From: Pullulanibacillus camelliae
Lineage (GTDB): Bacteria > Bacillota > Bacilli > Bacillales > Sporolactobacillaceae
NCBI RefSeq assembly: GCF_014642655.1
Contig: NZ_BMIR01000018.1
Coordinates: 1-64,000, forward strand
Direction of reading: 5' to 3'
Length of the DNA stretch: 64,000 nt
The notes under the pieces are model-generated. The model saw nothing but the letters and a program-made list of their open reading frames with translations. It was not told the origin of the DNA and did no database searches. This document shows positions 7,714 through 15,604 of this stretch, piece by piece (positions within the stretch are counted from its first letter, which is position 1; each line of letters starts with the position of its first letter). The position numbers and the translations under genes are program-made.

Positions 7714-9235
7714 AGCACAGGTAAGTATGGTTATGCATCTTGATAAATGTATTGGATGTCACACGTGTTCTGTCACTTGTAAAAATACCTGGACGAATCG
7801 TCCGGGTACAGAATATATGTGGTTCAACAATGTTGAAACGCGGCCGGGTGTAGGTTATCCAAGGGAATGGGAGAATCGCGACCGTTTTAAAGGGGGCTGG
7901 ACGCTGAAAAATGGCAAATTAAAGCTACGCGCTGGTGGAGCCCTCAATAAACTAGCTAATATTTTCTACAATCCTAATATGGCAAATACAGAGGACTTTT
8001 ACGAACCTTGGACCTATGATTTTGATCATTTAATTCATAGCCCTAAAAGTAAAAACTTACCGGTCGGTCGTCCTAAGTCTATGCTCACAGGAAAATTCAT
8101 GGATAAGCCTGAATGGGGACCAAACTGGGATGATGATTTGGCCGGCGGACGAGAAATTGTTCCCCATGATCCAAATCTTCAAAACTTGCAGGAACACATT
8201 TCCATGGAATTAGAAAAAACGTTTATGATGTACTTGCCAAGAATATGTGAGCATTGTTTAAATCCAGCTTGTGTCGCCTCTTGTCCTTCAGGCGCGCTTT
8301 ATAAGCGGGATGAGGATGGGATTGTCTTAGTGGATCAAGAAGCCTGTCGTGGTTGGCGCTTTTGCATGAGTGGCTGTCCGTACCATAAAGTTTACTATAA
8401 CTGGAATACTCATAAAGCAGAAAAATGTAATTTTTGTTATCCAAGAATAGAAGCAGGGCTTCCAACTGTATGCTCGGAAACCTGTGTTGGAAGAATCCGC
8501 TATATTGGTGTGATGTTATACGATGCAGATAAGGTTAAGGAAGCAGCATCGGTAACTGATGAAAAAGAGCTTTACGAGTCTCAGCTGTCTGTCTTTCTTA
8601 ACCCTTACGACCCTGAGATCATTGAAGAAGCAAGGAGACAGGGAATAAATGAGCAATGGATTCAAGGCGCACAAAATTCTCCCGTTTATAAAATGGCAAT
8701 GGAATGGAAGATTGCCCTTCCACTTCATCCAGAATATCGCACATTACCAATGGTTTGGTATGTACCACCGCTAAGCCCGATGATGAACCATATTCAAAAC
8801 GAAGATGAGCTGTCAACAGATGCCTATATCCCTGCTGTTGATCAAATGCGTATTCCTCAAGAATACTTGGCTTCACTTTTAACTGCTGGTGATGTCAAAG
8901 TAATACGTAAGGTATTAATGAAACTCACAGCGATGCGTGTTCATATGCGAGGGAAAAGCTTGGGAGATATCGATGCCTTTAAACATAGTCAGTTAATGAA
9001 AGAAGCGGGATTGAGTATTGAAGAGATAGAAGACATGGCGCGTTTATTGGCTGTTGCTAAATATGACGAACGCTTTGTCGTTCCGACTGGCCGTCGAGAA
9101 ATGAAGGACGATCTTCATTATGAACAAGGGGCATGTAGTCTTGAGGAACTCGCTCCACCTGAAGGCCTTCTTCATAATGGCAAGGGCAAAGCTCCAGCGA
9201 TTAAATTTACCGGATCAGCTTTTAGCACTTTATAA
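7703..9235 (+). CDS. narH: Respiratory nitrate reductase beta subunit
   Basis: A 510-aa iron-sulfur subunit that relays electrons from NarI haems to NarG. Four cysteine clusters are visible: C16-x2-C19-x2-C22-x3-C26 near the N-terminus, CEHCLNPACVASCP, CRGWRFCMSGCPY (where Trp marks the [3Fe-4S] cluster) and CNFC...CSETC. TTG 7703 is chosen because the protein then starts MRIKAQVSMVMHLDKC like its homologues, and AAAGAGG lies about 9 nt upstream. An in-frame TTG at 7694 is the alternative. It overlaps the end of narG by 11 nt. Confidence 0.97.
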   Translation: MRIKAQVSMVMHLDKCIGCHTCSVTCKNTWTNRPGTEYMWFNNVETRPGVGYPREWENRDRFKGGWTLKNGKLKLRAGGALNKLANIFYNPNMANTEDFYEPWTYDFDHLIHSPKSKNLPVGRPKSMLTGKFMDKPEWGPNWDDDLAGGREIVPHDPNLQNLQEHISMELEKTFMMYLPRICEHCLNPACVASCPSGALYKRDEDGIVLVDQEACRGWRFCMSGCPYHKVYYNWNTHKAEKCNFCYPRIEAGLPTVCSETCVGRIRYIGVMLYDADKVKEAASVTDEKELYESQLSVFLNPYDPEIIEEARRQGINEQWIQGAQNSPVYKMAMEWKIALPLHPEYRTLPMVWYVPPLSPMMNHIQNEDELSTDAYIPAVDQMRIPQEYLASLLTAGDVKVIRKVLMKLTAMRVHMRGKSLGDIDAFKHSQLMKEAGLSIEEIEDMARLLAVAKYDERFVVPTGRREMKDDLHYEQGACSLEELAPPEGLLHNGKGKAPAIKFTGSAFSTL

Positions 9236-9276
9236 AGCCTTTTGCGGTATTACATGTAGGGAAAGAAGGTTAACAA

Positions 9277-9876
9277 ATGGATCAAAGTGCTCGAGTTATT
9301 TTACTCTTATGTTCGCGAATTTTAAGTTATCCAGATAAATCCTTTTTAGAAGATATCAATAGCTTACTAGAGCTTATTCAATTAGAAATTCCTTCTAATC
9401 TATATCAAGAAGTGGAAGACAGGGTGAGCGCTGTAAAAGCATATCCGTTAAATGCATTAAGGGAGCTTTATGTATCGACTTTTGATTTGAAAGAAAAAAC
9501 AAATCTGTATTTAACCGCCCATGAGTTGGGAGATAGTCGTAAACGCGGTGCGGCAATGATTAAATTGCAAAAAATCATTAATGAGGCGGGGTTTGAGCGT
9601 GAAGATGGTGAGTTAGCGGATTATATGCCCATGCTTTTTGAATTTCTTGCGGTTGCAGAAGAAACAACCAAGACTCAGCGTCTGACTAAAAGACTGGCTT
9701 ATGCCTCTCAGAGAATAAGAAATGAACTGATGGATGTGAGCCCGTATTTACCTATATTCGATTGTCTAATGACCGATGTTTTTGAGATACCAACAAAAGA
9801 GGAACTCGCTGAACTCGAGTCTAAACGCGAAGAGGCGGATTTAGAAGAAATGCCTTACCCTTTAATGTATGGGTGA
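9277..9876 (+). CDS. narJ: Nitrate reductase assembly chaperone
   Basis: A 199-aa helical protein of the NarJ/TorD-like chaperone family, needed for inserting the molybdenum cofactor into NarG before membrane docking; it is not part of the final enzyme. Family marks are the early LLCSRILSYPD, the central YVSTFDLKEKTNLYLTAHE and DYMPMLFEFLA. It begins 41 bp after narH with GAAAGAAGG upstream. A gap of 232 bp separates it from narI, which is unusual. Confidence 0.93.
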   Translation: MDQSARVILLLCSRILSYPDKSFLEDINSLLELIQLEIPSNLYQEVEDRVSAVKAYPLNALRELYVSTFDLKEKTNLYLTAHELGDSRKRGAAMIKLQKIINEAGFEREDGELADYMPMLFEFLAVAEETTKTQRLTKRLAYASQRIRNELMDVSPYLPIFDCLMTDVFEIPTKEELAELESKREEADLEEMPYPLMYG

Positions 9877-10108
9877 GTTGAAAAAAGTAAAATCTGAACA
9901 GCGCTAAATGGCATGTTTTTTCTATACCTGTGCGTTAGAACAGCTTGACTTGTCGCAAAGGCTAGTGATGCAAGTCTAATTGTTCGTGTATTTTCTCCAT
10001 CATCGCTTCAGCAGAACTTTTATGCTTTCCAAGTGGACTGAAGGGGATTTTGGGTTTTGCCAGGTGTCATAACGTTTGTGCTCTTCATTGATGGAAGGAA
10101 TGTCAACA

Positions 10109-10795
10109 ATGTCAGGAATATTTTGGTGGGTCATATTTCCTTATATTTCACTTGCAATCATGATTGTAGGGGTTCTCTACCGGTATGCATTTAGACAACT
10201 AACATGGGCAGCACCATCAACAGAATTTTTTGAGAAAAAATGGCTGCGCATTGGCTCTCCTCTTTTTCATTATGGAATTGTTTTTGCAATCGTCGGTCAT
10301 GTTATGGGGATTTTGGTTCCAATCAACGTTTATGAGTATTTTGGAATCACAAGCGAAATGTATCATGCTGGTGGAATAATTGGCGGTGGATTCGCTGGTT
10401 TGATGGTTATTGTTGGTTTGGTGATATTGCTGATTCGCAAAATAACCATTGATAAAGTACGCGTCCATGCAACATTTGCTGACTTTTTCATCGTCATTGC
10501 CTTAATTGTTGTCGCAGGTATTGGGGCTTATATGACCATTATCTATAATACGACGGTTGTCGAATATGAATATCGGGCCACGATAGGTCCATGGTTCCGT
10601 AGCTTATTTCTCTTTCAACCTAATTACGAATTGATGAAACATGTGCCTTTTATCTTTAAGCTACATGTGTTAACTGCCTTTGGACTCTTTGCTTCAATTC
10701 CTTTTACACGGTTGATCCATTTCTACAGTTTACCTGTACATTATCCAATGCGTGCGCCTCAGCAATATCGGTCACGCTCAAATTTTAAAAGATAA
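10109..10795 (+). CDS. narI: Respiratory nitrate reductase gamma subunit (cytochrome b)
   Basis: A 228-aa integral membrane subunit with five predicted helices. It oxidises menaquinol at the outer face and holds two b-type haems, passing electrons to NarH. Histidines suited to haem ligation occur in PLFHYGIVFAIVGHVMG and in KLHVLTAFGLF, and the C-terminal RLIHFYSLPVHY is typical. ATG 10109 is chosen because GGAAGG (10093-10098) lies 10 nt upstream and homologues begin just before the first helix; ATG 10100 and GTG 10076 are in frame but badly spaced. The 232-bp gap before it holds no recognisable gene. Confidence 0.95.
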   Translation: MSGIFWWVIFPYISLAIMIVGVLYRYAFRQLTWAAPSTEFFEKKWLRIGSPLFHYGIVFAIVGHVMGILVPINVYEYFGITSEMYHAGGIIGGGFAGLMVIVGLVILLIRKITIDKVRVHATFADFFIVIALIVVAGIGAYMTIIYNTTVVEYEYRATIGPWFRSLFLFQPNYELMKHVPFIFKLHVLTAFGLFASIPFTRLIHFYSLPVHYPMRAPQQYRSRSNFKR

Positions 10796-10829
10796 AAGGT
10801 ATTTTAAGAAAATCAAAGGGGAAATCCTT

Positions 10830-12344
10830 ATGAAGAAAAGCATTCAATTACCACTTCAGACCATAAGTTTAACTGTAGCTTTTATGATGTGGGTGCTCAT
10901 TTCATCGTTACTTCCAAATATAAAAGGAGATATCCAATTAACACCGACTCAAGCTTCTTGGGTCACAGCCATTCCAGTTATTCTTGGTTCAATATTAAGA
11001 GTGCCTATTGGGTTTTATACGAATCGATTCGGCTCGAGATCTCTATTCGTTTTTAGCTTTATCATTCTATTAGTTCCTGTCGCCTATCTGAGTTATGCAC
11101 ACTCCTTTTTGGATCTAATGATTAGTGGTTTTTTATTGGGTGTTGGTGGGGCCACCTTTTCTATTGGTGTTACATCACTTCCAAAATACTTTCCGAAAGA
11201 AAAACATGGCACGATAAATGGTATATATGGTGTAGGTAACCTCGGAACAGCTGTTACAACTTTCTTTGCTCCAATACTTGCTAGTATAGTAGGGTGGAAT
11301 ATAACAGTTAGACTTTGCCTTATTCTACTTATTGTATTTGCAGCACTTAACTTTATTTTTGGTGATAATAAAGAAAAGAGAGAGAAGCATTCTCTATCTG
11401 AGCAGTTTAAAGGTGTATATAAAAATGAAAAGCTTTGGTTTTTAAGTATCTTCTATTTTATTACATTTGGAGTATTTGTTGCTTTTACGGTTTATTTACC
11501 TAACTTTTTAGTATCGAGCCTTGATCTTTCTAAAGTGGATGCCGGAATTCGCACCGCTGGTTTTATAGTGATCGCTACACTGATTCGACCGGTTGGGGGA
11601 TATTTATCAGATAAGTTTAACCCTTATGGTGTTCTCATGTTCATATTTGCAGGATTGACACTATCTGGTGTTCTACTTTCTTTTAGTTTAAATTTACCTT
11701 TGTTCACCGTAGGCTGTTTAACGATTGCTGTCTGTGCTGGAATAGGAAATGGTGCGGTATTTAAATTGGTGCCGCTTCACTTTTCAAAGCAAGGGGGCAT
11801 TGTCAATGGGATTGTTGCGGCTGCCGGTGGTCTTGGAGGCTTCTTTCCCCCTCTAATATTAACAACACTGTATGGTATTACAGGACATTACGCCATTGGC
11901 TTCATGGCATTATCTGAGTCTGCTCTAGCTAGCTTTATCTTAGTGATATGGATGGCTTACCGAGAAAAATTACAATTATCAAAACAAATTGTTGATTCAA
12001 CAGCAGACGGGATTATGGTGACGGATTTAAATGGACATATTCAGAGTGTGAATCGTGCGTTTACTCTTGTTACAGGTTATAGGGAAGAAGAGGTTACTGG
12101 AAAAAATGTCAATATCTTAAGTTCTGGCAAACAAGATCAATCTTTCTATAAAACCTTCTGGACATCGTTAAGAGAAAAAGGAAATTGGCAAGGGGAAATA
12201 ATAAATAAAAGAAAAAGCGGAGAAATCTATCAGGAACTGCTCACTGTCAATACTCTTGAAGATAGTCAAGGAGATCCGCAGGGGTTTGTAGGTATCTTTA
12301 GTGATGTTTCAAAAATAGAAGGGAATAATCCGCAAAAAGTGTGA
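10830..12344 (+). CDS. narK: NarK-type nitrate/nitrite transporter fused to a PAS domain
   Basis: A 504-aa protein. Residues 1 to about 380 are a 12-helix major facilitator of the nitrate/nitrite porter family: SWVTAIPVILGSILRVPIG, then the signature GVGNLGTAVTTFFAP, and AAAGGLGGFFPPL near helix 11. Residues about 385-500 are a PAS domain with PAC-like tail (STADGIMVTDLNGHIQSVNR, GYREEEVTGKN, GEIINKRKSGE, FVGIFSDVS). Ordinary NarK proteins end after the last helix. ATG 10830 has AAAGGGG upstream. It starts 34 bp after narI. The cytoplasmic PAS could sense redox state, haem/flavin ligands or a small molecule and gate transport; this is inference. A terminator follows. Confidence 0.92.
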   Translation: MKKSIQLPLQTISLTVAFMMWVLISSLLPNIKGDIQLTPTQASWVTAIPVILGSILRVPIGFYTNRFGSRSLFVFSFIILLVPVAYLSYAHSFLDLMISGFLLGVGGATFSIGVTSLPKYFPKEKHGTINGIYGVGNLGTAVTTFFAPILASIVGWNITVRLCLILLIVFAALNFIFGDNKEKREKHSLSEQFKGVYKNEKLWFLSIFYFITFGVFVAFTVYLPNFLVSSLDLSKVDAGIRTAGFIVIATLIRPVGGYLSDKFNPYGVLMFIFAGLTLSGVLLSFSLNLPLFTVGCLTIAVCAGIGNGAVFKLVPLHFSKQGGIVNGIVAAAGGLGGFFPPLILTTLYGITGHYAIGFMALSESALASFILVIWMAYREKLQLSKQIVDSTADGIMVTDLNGHIQSVNRAFTLVTGYREEEVTGKNVNILSSGKQDQSFYKTFWTSLREKGNWQGEIINKRKSGEIYQELLTVNTLEDSQGDPQGFVGIFSDVSKIEGNNPQKV

Positions 12345-12359
12345 TTATGTTTCATTTTT

Positions 12360-12393
12360 AGAGCGTGGAGAAATTCTCCACACTCTATTTTTC
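12360..12393 (+). terminator. Intrinsic terminator after narK
   Basis: A perfect-looking hairpin AGAGCGTGGAGAA/TTCTCCACACTCT with a short loop, followed by ATTTTTC. It ends the ferredoxin-to-narK transcription unit. Confidence 0.85.
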
Positions 12394-12506
12394 TGTTATG
12401 TCGATAATAATTAATTAAATCCTAGATTATTCATAGAAGTTCCCAAAACACAGTAAAAAGGCTTATCTATCAAGTGGTTTATTCTGAATTTCAACGCATC
12501 AAATAA

Positions 12507-12840
12507 ATGAAAAAAGAATCCGTTTCTGATAAGGTTAAATCACCACATACACAACCCATTGGCACAGAGGCGTTGGCCTCTCAACCGAGTTTATCTCGCT
12601 TCTTTCGGCGATTTGATGACCAATCGATTGAAGGATTAAATCAAGCCAATCAGGAATTTTTGGACAAAGTCCATCAACATAGAGCGCCAGAGGCACTCAT
12701 CTTTGATTTGGATTCCACCCATGCTGATACAGAAGAGGCCACTTCGTTACCAGCTGCAAGCAGAACGAGAGGGGGCCTTTGAATGGGAGTATCTTGAGAA
12801 CGGTCCTGATGTCTGGCGAGTCTCTATTGAAAGATGTTAA
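12507..12840 (+). pseudogene. Remnant of an IS1380-like transposase
   Basis: The frame 12507-12782 reads SQPSLSRFFRRFDDQSIEGL and then EALIFDLDSTHADTEE, which matches the N-terminal part and first DDE-region aspartate (DLDST) of IS1380-family transposases (normally about 430 aa). The frame then changes; a second frame continues PLRYQLQAEREGAFEWEYLE to a stop at 12838-12840. So the gene has an internal deletion or frameshift and lacks most of its catalytic core. No inverted ends were recognised. It lies between narK and the regulator gene. Confidence 0.6.
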
Positions 12841-13040
12841 GGAAGGATTTCTGATGCTGTCAAACGTGGAAATCTTTGTTAGATATCTCAAACCTATAGA
12901 CTTACGGCTACCTCAAAAATAGGTGAATCGAAAATCATATCAGGAGTGCTAAGCGAAAGCAAATAAGTGTAATCTCGTTTTTGTAAAGTAGATATACCAT
13001 GACATGCGGATGGTTATATGAGTTGAAAGGGTGTGGATAG

Positions 13041-13721
13041 ATGGGAGAACACATCGAGGTTTTGAGGAGAGTACCCATTTTTTCTGAGCTGCTGGATAGT
13101 GAATTGCAGAGACTTTCAAGCATTATGACTGAAAGAGTATATGGAAAAAAAGAGTTTATTTTTATGGAAGGAGAAAAACGACAAGCCATTTATTTTATTT
13201 GTTCTGGTACTATAAAGACCTTTAAGGTTAATGAAAAAGGGAATGAACAAATCATTAATATTTTACAAAGTGGAGAAATGTTTCCTCATGTTGGCTTTTT
13301 TGACGAAGGGCCTTATCCTGCCACTGCAGAAGTGATTAAAGAAGCCGAATTACTCTCACTACGATTAGATGATTTTAACGCACTCCTCATGGAATATCCG
13401 GCGATTGCAATCAAGGTCATGAGAATCATGGGGCAAAAGATTGTATTATTGTCACAAAGAATTCAAGAACTAATTTCTGAGGATGTACGGCACCGTATTA
13501 TTCATACGCTGATTCGGCTAAATGATGAAGCAGGTAAGGTTGAAAGTGGCCAGGTTACCTTAGAAATTCCCATGACAAACCAAGACTTTGCCAATCTTGT
13601 TGGAACGTCAAGAGAAACGATCAACCGTATCCTGAATGATTTAAAAAAACAAAATCTCATAGACTTCGATCGTCAAAAAATTGTCATTTGGGATATTGAG
13701 CGTTTACGACAATGTGTATAA
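13041..13721 (+). CDS. Crp/Fnr-family transcriptional regulator
   Basis: A 226-aa protein: an N-terminal cyclic-nucleotide-binding-like beta barrel (about 10-120), a dimer helix (130-160) and a C-terminal winged helix (165-220). The recognition helix SRETINRIL has the R-E-x3-R pattern that reads TGTGA half-sites, and matching boxes stand upstream of nirK and moeB. Unlike B. subtilis Fnr it has only two cysteines (54 and 225), so no C-terminal [4Fe-4S] cluster can form in the known way. It may therefore be an ArcR-, NnrR- or Dnr-like regulator sensing NO or another signal. ATG follows AAAGGGTGTGG. A terminator follows. Confidence 0.9.
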   Translation: MGEHIEVLRRVPIFSELLDSELQRLSSIMTERVYGKKEFIFMEGEKRQAIYFICSGTIKTFKVNEKGNEQIINILQSGEMFPHVGFFDEGPYPATAEVIKEAELLSLRLDDFNALLMEYPAIAIKVMRIMGQKIVLLSQRIQELISEDVRHRIIHTLIRLNDEAGKVESGQVTLEIPMTNQDFANLVGTSRETINRILNDLKKQNLIDFDRQKIVIWDIERLRQCV

Positions 13722-13738
13722 AAAATAAAATTATAAAA

Positions 13739-13773
13739 AGATCAGTTTCACTATAGTGGAGCTGATTTTTTTA
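13739..13773 (+). terminator. Intrinsic terminator of the Crp/Fnr gene
   Basis: Hairpin with outer stem ATCAG/CTGAT and inner CAC/GTG, then TTTTTTTAT. It lies 18 nt after the stop codon and abuts the repeat that begins at 13778. Confidence 0.75.
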
Positions 13774-13777
13774 TAAA

Positions 13778-14090
13778 GATCAGAAAGTATAAAATTTCTG
13801 ATCATGGGGACGGTGCGCGATTCCGCTTCAGGCCGCTCGCTTTCCGCGGGGGAGTGGTAAGCCTCCTCGCGCCTTCGCACTGCTAAGGTCTTACCGATCT
13901 CCCACCTCTCGCAGGACTCTAGTCTCCGCATCATGAGTCAGCGGCGCTCGAGGAACATATGATTTTAGAGTGTTCCGAATCTCGCGTCTTGCGCTCCCAT
14001 CCACTTGATCAGGCAATGAACCTCTTTCATATTGGATGATGCTCTTATAGCCAGACAAGGACCGGGCAAGCTTTAAGCCCGGTTTTTCTT
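13778..14090 (+). repeat. Interspersed repeat R2, copy 1 (about 313 bp)
   Basis: Starts with the palindrome GATCAGAA...TTCTGATC, continues with a GC-rich core containing CCGCTTCAGGCCGCTCGC and CTTTCCGCGGGGGAGTGGTA, and ends with a terminator-like hairpin CCGGGC/GCCCGG plus TTTTTCTT (14070-14090). A near-identical copy is at 29646-29960 and a shortened one at 38833-39021. The core resembles widespread intergenic GC-rich repeats of Bacillaceae. The open frame it contains on the minus strand is not a gene. Confidence 0.85.
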
Positions 14091-14095
14091 AACCG

Positions 14096-14245
14096 TCAGA
14101 ATGTATAACTTCGCGGAAGGCTGTATAAGCTCGGGCTTCGGCTTGCGTCATTTAAAGCTTGGTGCTCTCTAAGTGTGTGAGTGTAAGAAAGCACGAATAT
14201 CAGGCTGCTTAGCGAAGCGGTGAACTATAAATCAAGTTTCCTAAT
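14096..14245 (+). repeat. Interspersed repeat R1, copy 1 (diverged)
   Basis: About 150 bp, from GTATAACTTCGC to CAAGTTTCCTAAT. It keeps the outline of the R1 family (TATAACTTCGC, CTAAGTGTGTGA, AGCGAAGCGGTG, AAGTTTC) but has many substitutions. It lies directly after R2 copy 1, the reverse of the R1-R2 order seen at 29.5 and 38.7 kb. Confidence 0.7.
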
Positions 14246-14296
14246 AAACAACAATCATAAAGGAACATATCAGTAAGCGACTCATTCTTTTTCTTT

Positions 14297-14339
14297 TGTG
14301 AAATAGATCACATTCATTATCCTTTTAAAAGCATATAGT
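14297..14339 (+). promoter_or_regulatory. Fnr/Crp-type box and promoter of nirK
   Basis: A perfect TGTGA-AATAGA-TCACA box occupies 14297-14312. A TATAGT -10 box lies at 14334-14339. The box centre (14304.5) is then about 41.5 bp before the expected start near 14346, which is the classic position of an activator-dependent (class II) Fnr promoter. The local Crp/Fnr protein has a recognition helix that fits this site. Confidence 0.85.
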
Positions 14340-14404
14340 GAAGGTGCTTAGCATTCGTATGAAAAACATGTGGGTGTTCTCTAGCGTTATAAGGGGATGA
14401 ATAG

Positions 14405-15403
14405 ATGAAAAAATTAATTTTAATCATAGGAGTCATTGTTCTGATCATCATCGGATGTGTAGTATGGACAAGCCATAATGCCGCAAACCATTCCAACCCA
14501 CCCGATCAAAAGGAACATATGAGCCAAGAGGATAAATGGAAGAGTCAACCGCCAACGCCAGTAAAAGTTAAAAGAGTGAGTCCTCATGAGATTAACATTG
14601 GAATGACAGCCCAAGAGACAAATATAAGGATTTCAAAAACAGCCACTTATAAGGCTTGGACATTCAATGGGCAAGCACCAGGTCCTTTGCTTGTTGTCAA
14701 TCAAGGTGATCTCATCCACTTGACTCTTACAAATCGGGATAAGATGATGCCACACAGTATAGATCTACATGCTGTTCAAGCGGCACCTTCCACTTCTTTT
14801 ACAGATGTCAATCCGGGAGAGAGTAAGACCTTTACCTATCATGCAGATCATCCTGGTTTGTTTATGTATCATTGTGCGACCCAGCCCATGCTGCAACACA
14901 TGGGAAACGGTATGTATGGCGTCATACTTGTTAAGCCAACGGGTGGCTATCCGACAGACTCGATCGTTGATCGAAGCTATGTGCTCTTGCAGAACGAGTG
15001 GTATAAAGAGAACGATTATGCAAGTATGTTAAATGGCAATCCAGAAGAAGTCGTTTTTTCTACCAAAGCACTCTATAAAGGAGACCGACATACGAATGGA
15101 GATGATTTTACTTTAAAGGAGCAGCCGTTCAAGGCAAAAGCTGGGGAACGGATTCGCCTTTATTTTGCCAACATGGGGCCTAATCATTTTAGTGCATTAC
15201 ATATTGTTGGCACCGTTATAGAAGATGCTTATATTGATGGAAATCCATCCAATCATTTAAAAGGGCTACAAACAGTTGCCGTTCCGCCAAGTGGATCCGT
15301 CGTTGTTGAATTTCTTGTGAAAAAACCAGGGCGCTATACGATTCTTTCACACCAAATGAGTGATGCTGAAAAAGGAGCGAGTGCTTATATTGATGTTAAG
15401 TAA
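14405..15403 (+). CDS. nirK: Copper-containing nitrite reductase
   Basis: A 332-aa two-domain cupredoxin that reduces nitrite to nitric oxide. Type 1 copper ligands are visible as His117, Cys157, His165 and Met170 (MPHSIDLHA; MYHCATQPMLQHMGNGM). Type 2 copper ligands are His122, His156 and His316 (ILSHQM), with the catalytic Asp120 and His266 (HFSALHIVG). The N-terminus is one hydrophobic segment with a lipobox-like IIGC ending at Cys18, so it is probably a lipoprotein anchored outside the membrane, as expected where no periplasm exists. It is monocistronic behind a Fnr-type box. No NO reductase gene is in the window. Confidence 0.93.
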   Translation: MKKLILIIGVIVLIIIGCVVWTSHNAANHSNPPDQKEHMSQEDKWKSQPPTPVKVKRVSPHEINIGMTAQETNIRISKTATYKAWTFNGQAPGPLLVVNQGDLIHLTLTNRDKMMPHSIDLHAVQAAPSTSFTDVNPGESKTFTYHADHPGLFMYHCATQPMLQHMGNGMYGVILVKPTGGYPTDSIVDRSYVLLQNEWYKENDYASMLNGNPEEVVFSTKALYKGDRHTNGDDFTLKEQPFKAKAGERIRLYFANMGPNHFSALHIVGTVIEDAYIDGNPSNHLKGLQTVAVPPSGSVVVEFLVKKPGRYTILSHQMSDAEKGASAYIDVK

Positions 15404-15453
15404 TCAGGCGGATTGGAGCATCTTCTTTTTTGTTAATGCCATTCAAATAGCGA

Positions 15454-15496
15454 TGTGACTTTTATCACGGTATTACACTAAAGATCTCTTTAGAAT
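15454..15496 (+). promoter_or_regulatory. Fnr/Crp-type box and promoter of the moeB-moa operon
   Basis: TGTGA-CTTTTA-TCACG (15454-15469; nine of ten consensus positions) and TAGAAT -10 box at 15491-15496. The box centre to expected start (about 15503) is again 41.5 bp, the same geometry as at nirK. This predicts anaerobic co-induction of Moco set 1 with nitrite reduction. Confidence 0.8.
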
Positions 15497-15604
15497 AGCA
15501 GCACAGGGAGAGAAAGACCTGTGAAAGCAATGGATTTGAAGGTGAACAGCGTAAGCTCTTCGCAAACAAGTGATTTTTGACAAGAGAATAGGTGGTGAAA
15601 GATA

